Shown in pieces: positions 38,301 to 45,947 of a DNA stretch of 64,000 nucleotides. A model generated the notes under the pieces. The model searched no databases and was not told the DNA's origin. It saw only the letters and a list, made by a program, of their open reading frames with translations. Position 1 is the first letter of the stretch. Every line of letters starts with the position of its first letter. The DNA lies in contig CAZXGJ010000001.1 in assembly GCA_964639955.1 (NCBI GenBank), positions 106,867 through 170,866 of the forward strand, in the 5' to 3' direction. Source of the DNA: IGN2 sp964639955. Lineage in GTDB: Bacteria; Bacteroidota; Ignavibacteria; Ignavibacteriales; Ignavibacteriaceae. Position numbers and translations under genes: made by a program.

Positions 38301-38782
38301 AAGAAATTAGCATTCAAACAGATATCGAAAATTTAACAGATAATGTTGATGCACCACAGCCATCTACCAGAAGCAGACAAATTGTTGATAATAAAGTTTT
38401 ATCCGATTTTTCTTATCGGCCGTTAAAAGACCTGGAAGTCGGTTTTATTTTTAAGTTTGGAAAAAGCGAAGACTCATTCCCGGAAAAACCGACAATAATA
38501 GATCTAAATTCACAGCTGCTTAGAATGAATTTATCGTTTGCACAGACCGGCAGGCTGCGTATAGAAGCTGAAAGAACCGAGTTGCTGGCAAATACTTCAG
38601 AAAATTATATTCCTTATGAAATGTTAAATGGAAACCAGGTCGGTAAGAACTATTACTGGCGTTTAAATTTTGATTACAGGGTTGCTTCGTTTCTGCAAAC
38701 AACTGTAAGCTACGATGGCAGATGGCAGGGAGAGGGAAGAGTAATTCATACCGCACGGGCGGAAGCAAGAGCGTACTTCTGA
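35306..38782 (+). CDS. Large outer-membrane protein, uncharacterised, TTG start
   Basis: 1158 residues. The TTG at 35306 gives a signal sequence (MKLSHRTILFLLVSIPVLKG) ending near VYGQ; no upstream ATG exists. A 150-residue N-terminal domain is followed by a block containing RGFTVGTTKDFTLNSGLRLQ and LTDQNTPIQPEGNTEKLEEI. The remaining ~850 residues have alternating beta-strand character with frequent turn motifs and an aromatic terminal residue (RAEARAYF), as in outer-membrane barrels. It lies 126 bases after the exporter operon in the same direction. A faint resemblance in style to SprA-like translocon proteins is noted but not established. Function unknown; confident only about envelope location and beta-barrel nature. 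Confidence 0.65.
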   Translation: MKLSHRTILFLLVSIPVLKGVYGQSEYSIQTLTDSIPINLSNKYEISSVSIIPFSEKIILGDSVLRRDKDYRFSYSTTTFTLSDTLPYSIFDTLVVIYKTIRLGLKKEYKMRSLVVRYDEQRGDTIQVVQTEGAGFSPDAIFGPGMQKSGTLIRGFTVGTTKDFTLNSGLRLQLSGKLTEDIEIVAALTDQNTPIQPEGNTEKLEEIDKVFIQINHPNASGVFGDYNLSNRNGEFGVINRKLQGLMGTLNFNPYSGYIAIAGQRGKFNTNNFNGVDEVQGPYQLTGLNGEKDIIVLAGTERVFLDGIEMVRGENNDYTIEYSNATITFTPRKLITKASRISVDFEYTDRRYARNFFGGGAVSGFFDDKLKIGMQYLQEGDDKNAPIDISLSENDKQILSNAGDDPLKAVKPGAVLVEPDSLGVRRGIYQAVDTLINNQSFTYYIFNPGDSLSVYNVSFSYVGEGNGDYVRDALGQFRFVGIMQGGYLPIILLPLPQLKQLGNITASLNPFKNIIFNMEYAGSLWDKNRFSALDDGDNYGFAANFLFNVLPTQISIGTFDLGEIGFSYKERFIDRRFTSTDRFNEVEFDRIYNTSGSSTQVDEQFREARLNLIPIEELNIISLAGFLKRGDTFQSNRYNNSIRFSNKQTYNAFYNLDYVDTRNGNTKSFWWRHNADAHYIFWKLKPGFNFLAENKESRNEGIDSLLSGSLKYFELNPYLQLIDLEGLGITAKYSYRDDYLPLNGMMKKESESRAQIYELSYRGIEEVSTSLNLTIRNRNYTDAFKQAGSLDAEQLLVRSQSKFKFWKSIVDGDLFYEVNTEKQAKLEKVFVRVEQGTGNYRYLGDLNNNGIADDNEFEPTLYDGDFILVTIPTDELFPVINLKTNTRWKIKYAEIFKPNTFLAEIFKPLSTETSWRIEEITREDDLAKIYLLQLKYFQVPGVTIRGANFFLQDIFINENRQDLSFRFRYSQKFALSDFNSGIEKGYNRERSLRIRFRLVKEISIQTDIENLTDNVDAPQPSTRSRQIVDNKVLSDFSYRPLKDLEVGFIFKFGKSEDSFPEKPTIIDLNSQLLRMNLSFAQTGRLRIEAERTELLANTSENYIPYEMLNGNQVGKNYYWRLNFDYRVASFLQTTVSYDGRWQGEGRVIHTARAEARAYF

Positions 38783-38787
38783 GCGGA

Positions 38788-38853
38788 GCATGACATGCTT
38801 GAATGGATGCATAAATGGATGGATGTATGATTGAATGTTTGCATGATTGCTTG
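38788..38853. repeat. ATGNATGR-rich simple repeat
   Basis: About 66 bases made of degenerate units based on GGATG, GCATG, TGATTG and TGAATG (for example GGATGCATAAATGGATGGAT). A similar tract lies at 58211-58280, between tyrS and smpB. It lies directly after the stop of the large outer-membrane protein. It may be a decayed minisatellite or a dispersed repeat. Confidence 0.55.
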
Positions 38854-38969
38854 AAAAAAAATATAATTAGAGCAACTAATACCATGCAGTAAAGCATTAA
38901 TGCAAACATGTTTTTGTTTATGAGCTAATAAAACTAATTAACTGAAATTATTTTGAAGGGATATCTAAA

Positions 38970-39434
38970 ATGAATATCGTCTCTACTATGATTGAAGCTC
39001 ACATCTTCCGTGAATCAGAAAACGGAATTGAATTTCTACTCTTGAAAAGAGCCGGCGATCAGGTTTACCCCGGTTTGTGGCAAATGGTAACCGGAAAAAT
39101 TAAGGATGGTGAAAAAGCGTACGAGACAGCTCTTCGTGAAATAAAAGAAGAAACAAGTTTAAATCCAACTCAACTATGGGTTGCACCGACAATCAATTCT
39201 TTCTATGAGCCAAAAGACGAATACATTTGTCTGCTGCCTGTATTTGCCGCTAAAGTGGAGGGACGACCTGAAATTAAAATTTCCGATGAACACACAGAGT
39301 TCAAATGGGTTAAAAAAGAGGAAGCCAAAAATCTTCTTGCCTGGCCCGGTCAAAGAAAAGCAGTTGATATAATTGAAGACTACTTTCTGAATAAAAAAAG
39401 CTTTTTGCATTTTGTGGAAATAAAGTTGCCATAA
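38970..39434 (+). CDS. Nudix hydrolase
   Basis: 154 residues. The Nudix box reads GKIKDGE, seven residues, then REIKEETSL. It matches G-x5-E-x7-REUxEExGU except that Ser replaces the last Gly. The preceding RAGDQVYPGLWQMVTG is typical of dATP/NADH-pyrophosphohydrolase-like (MutT) members. Hydrolyses nucleoside diphosphate derivatives in the cytoplasm, with a divalent metal held by the EExxEE glutamates; substrate not predictable. Neighbours give no further hint. Confidence 0.87.
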   Translation: MNIVSTMIEAHIFRESENGIEFLLLKRAGDQVYPGLWQMVTGKIKDGEKAYETALREIKEETSLNPTQLWVAPTINSFYEPKDEYICLLPVFAAKVEGRPEIKISDEHTEFKWVKKEEAKNLLAWPGQRKAVDIIEDYFLNKKSFLHFVEIKLP

Positions 39435-39566
39435 ATTCCAAATAACAAGCATCAAATAGCAAACAATATCTAAATATTAATTCTCAAATTTCAAAACCAG
39501 AAAGTTTGATATTTGAATTTTTGAAATTGGAATTTATTTGTGATTTGAGTTTTGTTATTTGTTGCT
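39435..39566. repeat. AT-rich CAAAT quasi-palindrome
   Basis: About 130 bases dominated by CAAAT/ATTTG words. The left half contains CCAAATAACAAGCATCAAAT and the right half, read on the other strand, CAAATAACAAAACTCAAAT, so the two arms are imperfectly inverted. It sits in the 219-base gap between the Nudix gene and the PfkB kinase. Similar low-complexity intergenic sequence is common in draft genomes of this group. Confidence 0.5.
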
Positions 39567-39653
39567 TCATATACTATTCGTTGTGCATTCAAATCTCTTT
39601 TAAGTATTTTTATCCCGATAAAATCAGGATTTAATCACTTTAAAAGGAAAACA

Positions 39654-40583
39654 GTGGGTTTACTAGTTGTCGGCTCTCTGGGTTTGGACTCAGTTGAAAC
39701 ACCGTTCGATAAAATTAAAGACGCACTCGGTGGTTCTGCTACCTTTATTTCTCTTGCCGCAAGTTATTTCTCGGGCCCTATAGAGCTTGTTGGTGTTGTT
39801 GGTTCTGATTTTCCGGGAGAATATTTAGATCTCCTCAGGCAGAAAAATGTAGATTTGGATGGCTTGCAAATTATTGAGGGTGAAAAAACCTTCCGTTACG
39901 GCTGCAGATATCATTATGATTTAAATGTACGGGATTCGCTTTTTACAGAGCTAAATGTATTTAAGAATTTTAACCCGATAATTCCTGAACGATTCAGGAA
40001 ATCAAGATACGTATGCCTTGGCAACATAGATCCGGTACTGCAGTCTAACGTACTTGATCAATTAAGCAATCCTCAGTTTATCGTTTGTGATACAATGAAT
40101 TTTTGGATAAACGGAATGAGAAGCGAGCTATTAGCACTGTTAAAAAGAGTGAACGTATTAATCATTAACGATTCCGAAGCCAGACTGCTTACAAATGAAC
40201 CCAATCTTATTAAAGCAGCAAAGCAAATCCGGAATTTTGGCCCTGAGATACTTATAATAAAAAAAGGCGAGCATGGCGCAATGCTGTTCATGGAAAACGT
40301 TATATTTTCTGCACCTGCTTACCCGCTCGAAATTATTTTTGACCCAACAGGCGCAGGCGATGCTTTTGCAGGTGGATTTACAGGTTATCTTCATAAGACA
40401 AGGGATTTAAGTCCTGCTAACCTTAAACGTGCGGTGATTTACGGAAGCACTATGGCTTCATTCTGTGTCGAAAAATTCAGCACACAATCCTTGGAAGAAC
40501 TATCCTACCTGCAAATACAAGATAGATTCAGAGAATTCCTGAACTTATCAAAATTCGATCAGGAGGAGGCAGGCAATGAGTAA
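39654..40583 (+). CDS. PfkB-family carbohydrate/nucleoside kinase, GTG start
   Basis: 309 residues from the GTG at 39654, preceded by AAAAGGAA; an earlier ATG at 39552 would add 34 residues lying in the AT-rich repeat. The opening GLLVVGSLGLDSVETP and GGSATFISLAASYF (substrate side), and the C-terminal anion-hole and catalytic-base motif DPTGAGDAFAGGF, define a ribokinase/adenosine-kinase family member. It phosphorylates a sugar or nucleoside. It overlaps mtnA by 8 bases, so a role in methylthioribose or adenosine salvage is a reasonable inference, not a demonstration. Confidence 0.88.
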   Translation: MGLLVVGSLGLDSVETPFDKIKDALGGSATFISLAASYFSGPIELVGVVGSDFPGEYLDLLRQKNVDLDGLQIIEGEKTFRYGCRYHYDLNVRDSLFTELNVFKNFNPIIPERFRKSRYVCLGNIDPVLQSNVLDQLSNPQFIVCDTMNFWINGMRSELLALLKRVNVLIINDSEARLLTNEPNLIKAAKQIRNFGPEILIIKKGEHGAMLFMENVIFSAPAYPLEIIFDPTGAGDAFAGGFTGYLHKTRDLSPANLKRAVIYGSTMASFCVEKFSTQSLEELSYLQIQDRFREFLNLSKFDQEEAGNE

Positions 40584-41622
40584 AGATGATTATTTTTCGG
40601 TTAAGTTCCTTAACGATAAACTGATTTTTTTAGATCAGACCAAACTTCCTCTTGAAGAAGAATATATTGCAACTGATGATTACGAAAGGATTGCCCTTGC
40701 CATAGAGCGGCTCGAAGTGCGCGGTGCTCCATTGATTGGTATCTGCGCCTCCTATGCACTGGCACTTTCAGTTAAAGAAGATAAAATTAAAATAAAAAAT
40801 AAAGTTGAAATAAAAGAAAAATTTAATAATGCTTACGTAAGAATTGCTGCCACAAGACCAACAGCTGTAAATCTTTTTTGGGCAATCGGGGAAATGAAAA
40901 AATGCTTTGAGAAGAATCTGGATTCTGAAAATCTTTATGATATTCTTCTTAATCGTGCAAAAGATATTCATAAAGAAGATGAAGAATATTGCCGGAAGAT
41001 TGGACTGAACGGCCTGGCTGTATTTAAACACAAATCCAATGTAATAACTCATTGCAACACAGGTAAACTTGCAACAGGCGGTGATGGCACGGCATTTTCA
41101 GTAATCAAAACAGCTTTTGAAAATGGGCTTGTAAATCATGTTTATGCAGATGAAACCAGACCTCTGCTTCAGGGGTTGAGAATAACAGCATTTGAGCTTG
41201 AAAAATGTAAGATACCTTTTTCGGTTCAAACCGATTCATCTGCTGCAGAACTTATGAAACAGGGAAAGGTTGATCTGGTAATTACAGGTGCTGACAGAAT
41301 TGCACTTAACGGCGATTCTGCAAATAAAATCGGCACATATTGTCTGGCAATCCTTGCAAATTATCATAACGTGCCCTTTTATATTGCAGCACCATCAACA
41401 ACTATCGATAAAAATATAGCTTCGGGAGAAGAGATTGTTATCGAATACAGAAACAAAGATGAAATTCTTACAATCAATCAAAATCTGATTACTCATCATC
41501 ATTATAATGCTTTCACTCCTGCTTTTGATGTTACCCCTTCTCATCTCATTAAAGGAATTATAACCGAAGAAGATGTATTTACATTTCCGTATAATTTTCT
41601 TAACACAGGCACTCTACTTTAA
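40576..41622 (+). CDS. mtnA: S-methyl-5-thioribose-1-phosphate isomerase
   Basis: 348 residues, full family length. Converts 5-methylthioribose 1-phosphate to methylthioribulose 1-phosphate in the methionine salvage pathway. Seen: RGAPLIGICASYALAL, HCNTGKLATGGDGTAF with the catalytic Cys, ADETRPLLQGLRITAFEL, ITGADRIALNGDSANKIGTY with the catalytic Asp, and FYIAAPSTTID. These features separate it from the related eIF2B subunits. The start overlaps the PfkB kinase stop by 8 bases. No other methionine salvage genes (mtnB, C, D) are in the window. Confidence 0.93.
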   Translation: MSKDDYFSVKFLNDKLIFLDQTKLPLEEEYIATDDYERIALAIERLEVRGAPLIGICASYALALSVKEDKIKIKNKVEIKEKFNNAYVRIAATRPTAVNLFWAIGEMKKCFEKNLDSENLYDILLNRAKDIHKEDEEYCRKIGLNGLAVFKHKSNVITHCNTGKLATGGDGTAFSVIKTAFENGLVNHVYADETRPLLQGLRITAFELEKCKIPFSVQTDSSAAELMKQGKVDLVITGADRIALNGDSANKIGTYCLAILANYHNVPFYIAAPSTTIDKNIASGEEIVIEYRNKDEILTINQNLITHHHYNAFTPAFDVTPSHLIKGIITEEDVFTFPYNFLNTGTLL

Positions 41623-41623
41623 G

Positions 41624-42364
41624 ATGAGTCAGATTATAAAGACTGAAGCCGTGGTTCTGAGCAAATTAAACTACGGTGATACAAGCAGTATTGTTTCATT
41701 GTTTACTGAAGAAGAGGGTAAACTCAGTGCAATAGTTAAAGGAGCCCGTTCGCCGAAATCTAAATATGGCAGAATTATCGACCCGATAAACCATCTATTA
41801 GTCGTAATCTATAAAAAAGAATCGCGTGAAGTTCAGATGATTTCAGGTGCCGATATTTTGGAGCATTACCCTGTGGTAAAATCAAACCTGGAAAAACTGA
41901 AATTTGCTTATGCGACCATTGAGCTCATCAAAAATTTAACAGCAGAGCACGAGGTAAATAAAAATCTCTTTAAAGCTTTGATTCAAATCTTATCTGAATT
42001 TAATTCATCAAATGAACATCCGGAAATTATTTTTGGCAGGTTTTTAATATTTATCTTAAAAGTAACCGGCTATGAAATACAGATTGAAAATTGTTCTTTG
42101 TGCGGTAAAGTAGCCGGCGCTAACGATGATTTTTATTTTAACTTTGATAAAGGACTGATATGCGGTAAATGCAAAAAACCATCGGTTGATATTTTTAGGA
42201 TTAATCCGGAACTTTTAACATATCTTTTGTGTCTAAAAAACAACTTTGTAACTAATTCTTTTAATAACAATATTTCCGACCGGGCCATTGAGTTAATTGA
42301 AAAATTCTTAAAATATCACGTTCCCGGTTTTAAAGGGATTCAATCACTTAAATTATTCGTTTAG
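41624..42364 (+). CDS. recO: DNA repair protein RecO
   Basis: 246 residues. The ATG at 41624 lies one base past the mtnA stop; an upstream start inside mtnA would add 17 unrelated residues. The N-terminal OB fold has KTEAVVLSKLNYGDTSSIVSLFTEEEGKLSAIVKGAR, split here into KTEAVVLSKLNYGDTSS and the rest. A helical C-terminal domain carries a zinc-finger pair CSLCG...CGKCKKP. RecO promotes RecA loading and strand annealing with RecR in recombinational repair. Confidence 0.93.
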   Translation: MSQIIKTEAVVLSKLNYGDTSSIVSLFTEEEGKLSAIVKGARSPKSKYGRIIDPINHLLVVIYKKESREVQMISGADILEHYPVVKSNLEKLKFAYATIELIKNLTAEHEVNKNLFKALIQILSEFNSSNEHPEIIFGRFLIFILKVTGYEIQIENCSLCGKVAGANDDFYFNFDKGLICGKCKKPSVDIFRINPELLTYLLCLKNNFVTNSFNNNISDRAIELIEKFLKYHVPGFKGIQSLKLFV

Positions 42365-42452
42365 AGGTTTTTAGCGATATATTTATACAATTCTGGTAAT
42401 AGCCAGATGATCTAATGCTAATTTATGATATTCAATTATTGGAGGTAATAAT

Positions 42453-43937
42453 ATGAAAATTAAAGGAATAATCGGTGCTCTAACTTTACTACTGATCGGA
42501 GTAATATTCGGAGCCGTTCTAGTTTCCGGTTTTGGATTAGTCCGCCCGATGCTCGCAGATTTAAATCTTGGAGCAACCGAACCACCGGTAAAACTTGATG
42601 CCGATGCATCATCATTCAGCCAGGCATTTATTGAAGTTGCCGAAAAAGTTACACCCGCAATTGTTCAGATAACGGTTGTTGCCGAAAGAGAAAACCCGCA
42701 CAGCGATTGGTTTTTCTTTCCATTTAAAGATATGCCTAAAGAACAAAAAGGTTCCGGAAGCGGAATAATTATTTCGGCGGATGGTTACATAATTACCAAT
42801 AACCATGTCGTTGAGAACTCGAATAAAGTAACTGTAGGGCTCTGGGATAAAAGACAATTTGATGCGGTTGTAGTTGGAACAGACCCGTTGACAGATCTTG
42901 CAGTTGTTAAAATTGAAGCAAATAATCTTCCTGTAGCTTATCTTGGAAATTCGGATAACCTCAAAGTGGGTCAATGGGTAATGGCTATAGGCAACCCACT
43001 TTCACTTTCTTCAACCGTTACTGCAGGAATCGTCAGTGCAATCGGAAGAGGTCAGCTTGGTTTAATAAGAGATAGTTATGGTGTGGAAAATTTTATACAG
43101 ACCGATGCTGCAATTAATCCGGGCAATAGCGGTGGTGCTCTTGTAGATTTATCAGGAGCTGTAATCGGTGTAAATTCGGCAATCGCTTCAGGCGGTGGAG
43201 GAACTTACATAGGTTACGGCTTTGCAATTCCGGTTAACCTTGCAAAAGCCGTGGCAGAAGATCTTATTGCGCATGGCAAAGTTAGTCGTGGCTATATCGG
43301 AATAAATATTGGTGAGGTGGATAATGCAATTGCGAAGTCTTTGGGTATGGATAAACCAAGAGGAATTATAATTCAGGGTTTGGTTGAAGGCGGCGCAGCT
43401 TCTGAGTCTGATTTGAAACCCGGAGATGTTATTTTGGAAGTTGATAACCGTGAGGTAAACAGACCTAATGAACTTCAGAGCTATATTGCATCGAAAACTG
43501 CGGGAACAACAATTACACTTAAAATTTTCCGGGACGGAGAAACTTTCGAAAGGAAAGTTACGCTAAAAGCCAGAGACGAAGACAAAAAATCTGAACCTGT
43601 TTCAAATAAGAATGAAGACAATAACGAAAAAGGTACTGAGATCAGTACTGCAAGCTTTGATGAGATTGGATTATCAGTTAAAAATCTTTCTGATAGAGAA
43701 AAAACAGATTTTAATGTTGAATTCGGAGTGCTTATTACGGAAGTAAAGCCATTCAGCAAAGCTGAAGATCAACGACTCTTTTCAGGTTTGGTTATAGTTG
43801 AGGCTGACAAAGACAAAATAAAGAATGTCGATGATCTTGAAGGTGCTATCCAGGAGAAAAAAGGCTCCGCCCTATTGCTTAAAGTTATAGACAAACAGGG
43901 AAATGCAAGATTTGTTGGAATAGAAATCCCGGAATAA
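42453..43937 (+). CDS. Do/HtrA-type periplasmic serine protease with two PDZ domains
   Basis: 494 residues. GGAGG precedes the ATG. One N-terminal hydrophobic segment (IIGALTLLLIGVIFGAVLV) serves as signal or anchor. The trypsin-like domain has the triad His in ITNNHVVEN, Asp in TDLAVVKI and Ser in NPGNSGGAL. Two PDZ regions follow: one strong (GYIGINIGEV...RGIIIQGLVEGGAA) and one divergent near the C-terminus (LLLKVIDKQGNARFVGI). It degrades or refolds misfolded envelope proteins. A well-formed terminator follows. Confidence 0.93.
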   Translation: MKIKGIIGALTLLLIGVIFGAVLVSGFGLVRPMLADLNLGATEPPVKLDADASSFSQAFIEVAEKVTPAIVQITVVAERENPHSDWFFFPFKDMPKEQKGSGSGIIISADGYIITNNHVVENSNKVTVGLWDKRQFDAVVVGTDPLTDLAVVKIEANNLPVAYLGNSDNLKVGQWVMAIGNPLSLSSTVTAGIVSAIGRGQLGLIRDSYGVENFIQTDAAINPGNSGGALVDLSGAVIGVNSAIASGGGGTYIGYGFAIPVNLAKAVAEDLIAHGKVSRGYIGINIGEVDNAIAKSLGMDKPRGIIIQGLVEGGAASESDLKPGDVILEVDNREVNRPNELQSYIASKTAGTTITLKIFRDGETFERKVTLKARDEDKKSEPVSNKNEDNNEKGTEISTASFDEIGLSVKNLSDREKTDFNVEFGVLITEVKPFSKAEDQRLFSGLVIVEADKDKIKNVDDLEGAIQEKKGSALLLKVIDKQGNARFVGIEIPE

Positions 43938-43961
43938 TCATTAAATTCTTATTGATTCGGA

Positions 43962-43991
43962 AAACGTCCCGTATAATCGGGACGTTTTTTT
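43962..43991 (+). terminator. Intrinsic terminator after the HtrA-type protease
   Basis: AAACGTCCCG / CGGGACGTTT perfect 10-bp stem with a 6-base loop, followed by TTTTTTTA. Confidence 0.93.
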
Positions 43992-44023
43992 ATATTTACT
44001 AACCTAACTAATAAATTATTTAT

Positions 44024-45229
44024 ATGATCAGGTTCTTAACAGCAGGTGAATCCCACGGTAAATCTCTTACAGTTATTGTTGAGGGAATCCCATCTGATCT
44101 TCCAATAACTGAAAAATATATTAATCTTCACCTAAAGCGACGGCAATCCGGCTTCGGCAGAAGCAGCCGTATGAAATTAGAATCAGACTCTGCACAAATT
44201 TTAAGTGGGGTCAGATTCGGCAAAACACTCGGTTCTCCAATAACGCTAACATTAGAAAATAAGGATTGGATTAACTGGAAGCACTTAATGGATTCAGCAA
44301 AACTTCCGAAAAATTACCAGGATATTTCAATTCCGCGTCCTGGTCATGCAGATCTTGTCGGTGCTATAAAATATGATTATAAAGACATAAGAAATTCCAT
44401 TGAAAGATCGAGTGCGAGAGAAACAGCAGCCAGGGTTGCTGCGGGCAGTATTGCACGTAAGCTTCTCGAAGTGTTTGGAATTTCAGTTGGAAGTTTCGTA
44501 GAAAGTTTAGGCGGTATTTATTCAAAACAAATGTTTTTGAAAAAACTTCTTGGAAATAAAATTAAAGATTCAGGATGGTTAATTTCTGAAAAAGCAGATA
44601 AGAGTGAAGTTCGGGTGCTGGATAAAAAACAGGAAACAGGCATTGTAAACAAAATCCTCAGGGCAAAACCTAAGGGCGATACTCTTGGCGGAACGTTTAT
44701 TTTAATTGCAACAGGAGTACCACTTGGGTTGGGTAGCTTTATGCAATTCGATAGACGGATAGATGCCGATATTGCCTTTCATCTGATGTCTGTCAATGCG
44801 GTTAAAGCAATTGAAATTGGCTCAGGATTTTCCGGTTCTGAAAGTTTTGGTTCAGAAATTCAGGATGAAATTAAACTTACCGGGGGTAAGCTCATCAGAC
44901 CAACTAATAATGCCGGCGGCATTGAGGGTGGAATAACTAATGGTAGTCCGGTAATTGTCCGCTGCGCAATGAAACCAATTTCAACTTTGGCTAAACCTTT
45001 AAAAAGTGTTGATTTAAAGGTTATGAAGGAAGTCAATTCCCGTTATGAAAGAAGTGATATTACAGCTGTTCCTGCTTGTGCCGTGATTTCCGAAAGTATG
45101 CTTGCCTGGGTAATTGCGAAACATTTCCTTTTAAAATTTGGTGGAGATTCGATGCAGGAAATAAAAAATAATTATTCTGCCTATACAAATAATTTGTCAA
45201 AAAAAATAAAACATAATTTCCGGAAATAA
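44024..45229 (+). CDS. aroC: Chorismate synthase
   Basis: 401 residues, standard length. The N-terminus FLTAGESHGKSLTVIVEGIP carries the family signature GESHG. RRQSGFGRSSRMKLESD, the central DIRNSIERSSARETAARVAAG and the C-terminal MKPISTLAKPL are also conserved. It removes phosphate from EPSP to make chorismate, using reduced FMN, the last shared step of aromatic biosynthesis. The MBL gene starts 5 bases after its stop. Confidence 0.96.
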   Translation: MIRFLTAGESHGKSLTVIVEGIPSDLPITEKYINLHLKRRQSGFGRSSRMKLESDSAQILSGVRFGKTLGSPITLTLENKDWINWKHLMDSAKLPKNYQDISIPRPGHADLVGAIKYDYKDIRNSIERSSARETAARVAAGSIARKLLEVFGISVGSFVESLGGIYSKQMFLKKLLGNKIKDSGWLISEKADKSEVRVLDKKQETGIVNKILRAKPKGDTLGGTFILIATGVPLGLGSFMQFDRRIDADIAFHLMSVNAVKAIEIGSGFSGSESFGSEIQDEIKLTGGKLIRPTNNAGGIEGGITNGSPVIVRCAMKPISTLAKPLKSVDLKVMKEVNSRYERSDITAVPACAVISESMLAWVIAKHFLLKFGGDSMQEIKNNYSAYTNNLSKKIKHNFRK

Positions 45230-45233
45230 TTTA

Positions 45234-45884
45234 TTGATTAAGATTAAAAGTTTTGTATTCAATTATTTTTCAGAAAATACTTTTATCATTTGGGATGATG
45301 TACTGAAAGAGTGCGCTGTTATCGATCCGGGCATGTCTGATGCGGCTGAACAAAAAACTTTCGACGAGTTTATTGAATACAATAAGTTAAAACTAAGGTA
45401 TTTGATAAATACACATTGTCATATAGATCATATACTTGGCTGCGGCTATGTAAAAATAAAATATAATACAGAATATTTTGCCCCTGAGAAAGATCTTATT
45501 CTTTTAAAGAATGCCCGGATGCAAGCCGGAATGTTCGGTTTGACCATTGCCAATCCGCCAATGCCCGATAATTTTATTACTGAAGACCTGATTTTGGAGC
45601 TGGCTGAAACTAAACTGGAATTTTTATTCACTCCCGGACATACACCAGGGGAGTATTGCATATATTTAAGGGATCAAAAAATCTGTATTACGGGTGATGT
45701 TCTCTTTAGAGAAGGAATTGGTAGAACAGACTTGTGGGGTGGTGATTATAGTATATTAACAGAATCAATTAAACAAAAATTATTCACTTTACCCGATGAA
45801 GTAACAATTTATCCCGGTCATGGCGAATTAAGCACCATTGGTTATGAAAAAAAGTATAATCCTTTCTTAATTGCTGACAATTAG
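45234..45884 (+). CDS. MBL-fold metallo-hydrolase (glyoxalase II-like), TTG start
   Basis: 216 residues. The TTG start at 45234 gives the normal family opening IKSFVFNYFSENTFII. The dinuclear metal motif THCHIDHILG (HxHxDH), the downstream His in FTPGHTPGEYCIYL, the bridging Asp in ITGDVLFREGIGRTD and a last His in YPGHGELS are all present. This is a hydroxyacylglutathione-hydrolase-like subfamily of cytoplasmic thioesterases or hydrolases; the substrate is not determined. Only 4 bases after aroC, probably co-transcribed. Confidence 0.88.
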   Translation: MIKIKSFVFNYFSENTFIIWDDVLKECAVIDPGMSDAAEQKTFDEFIEYNKLKLRYLINTHCHIDHILGCGYVKIKYNTEYFAPEKDLILLKNARMQAGMFGLTIANPPMPDNFITEDLILELAETKLEFLFTPGHTPGEYCIYLRDQKICITGDVLFREGIGRTDLWGGDYSILTESIKQKLFTLPDEVTIYPGHGELSTIGYEKKYNPFLIADN

Positions 45885-45947
45885 TGAAGAGCTCGAATAA
45901 TAAAATTGCAATTGCTAATTTTAAGTATCAAATAGAAAGTAAATCAA

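Noticed and set aside
35306..38782. Assignment of the large outer-membrane protein to SprA (T9SS translocon)
   Set aside because: Only a loose similarity of strand-rich blocks; it is about half the usual SprA length and no decisive motif was recognised.
38520..38909. 129-residue minus-strand open frame across the end of the large outer-membrane protein
   Set aside because: It overlaps a clear long gene and a simple repeat, has no ribosome binding site or recognisable domain; most likely a shadow frame.
39552..39653. Longer PfkB kinase N-terminus from an upstream ATG
   Set aside because: It translates the AT-rich repeat and a hydrophobic stretch foreign to the family; the GTG at 39654 follows AAAAGGAA.
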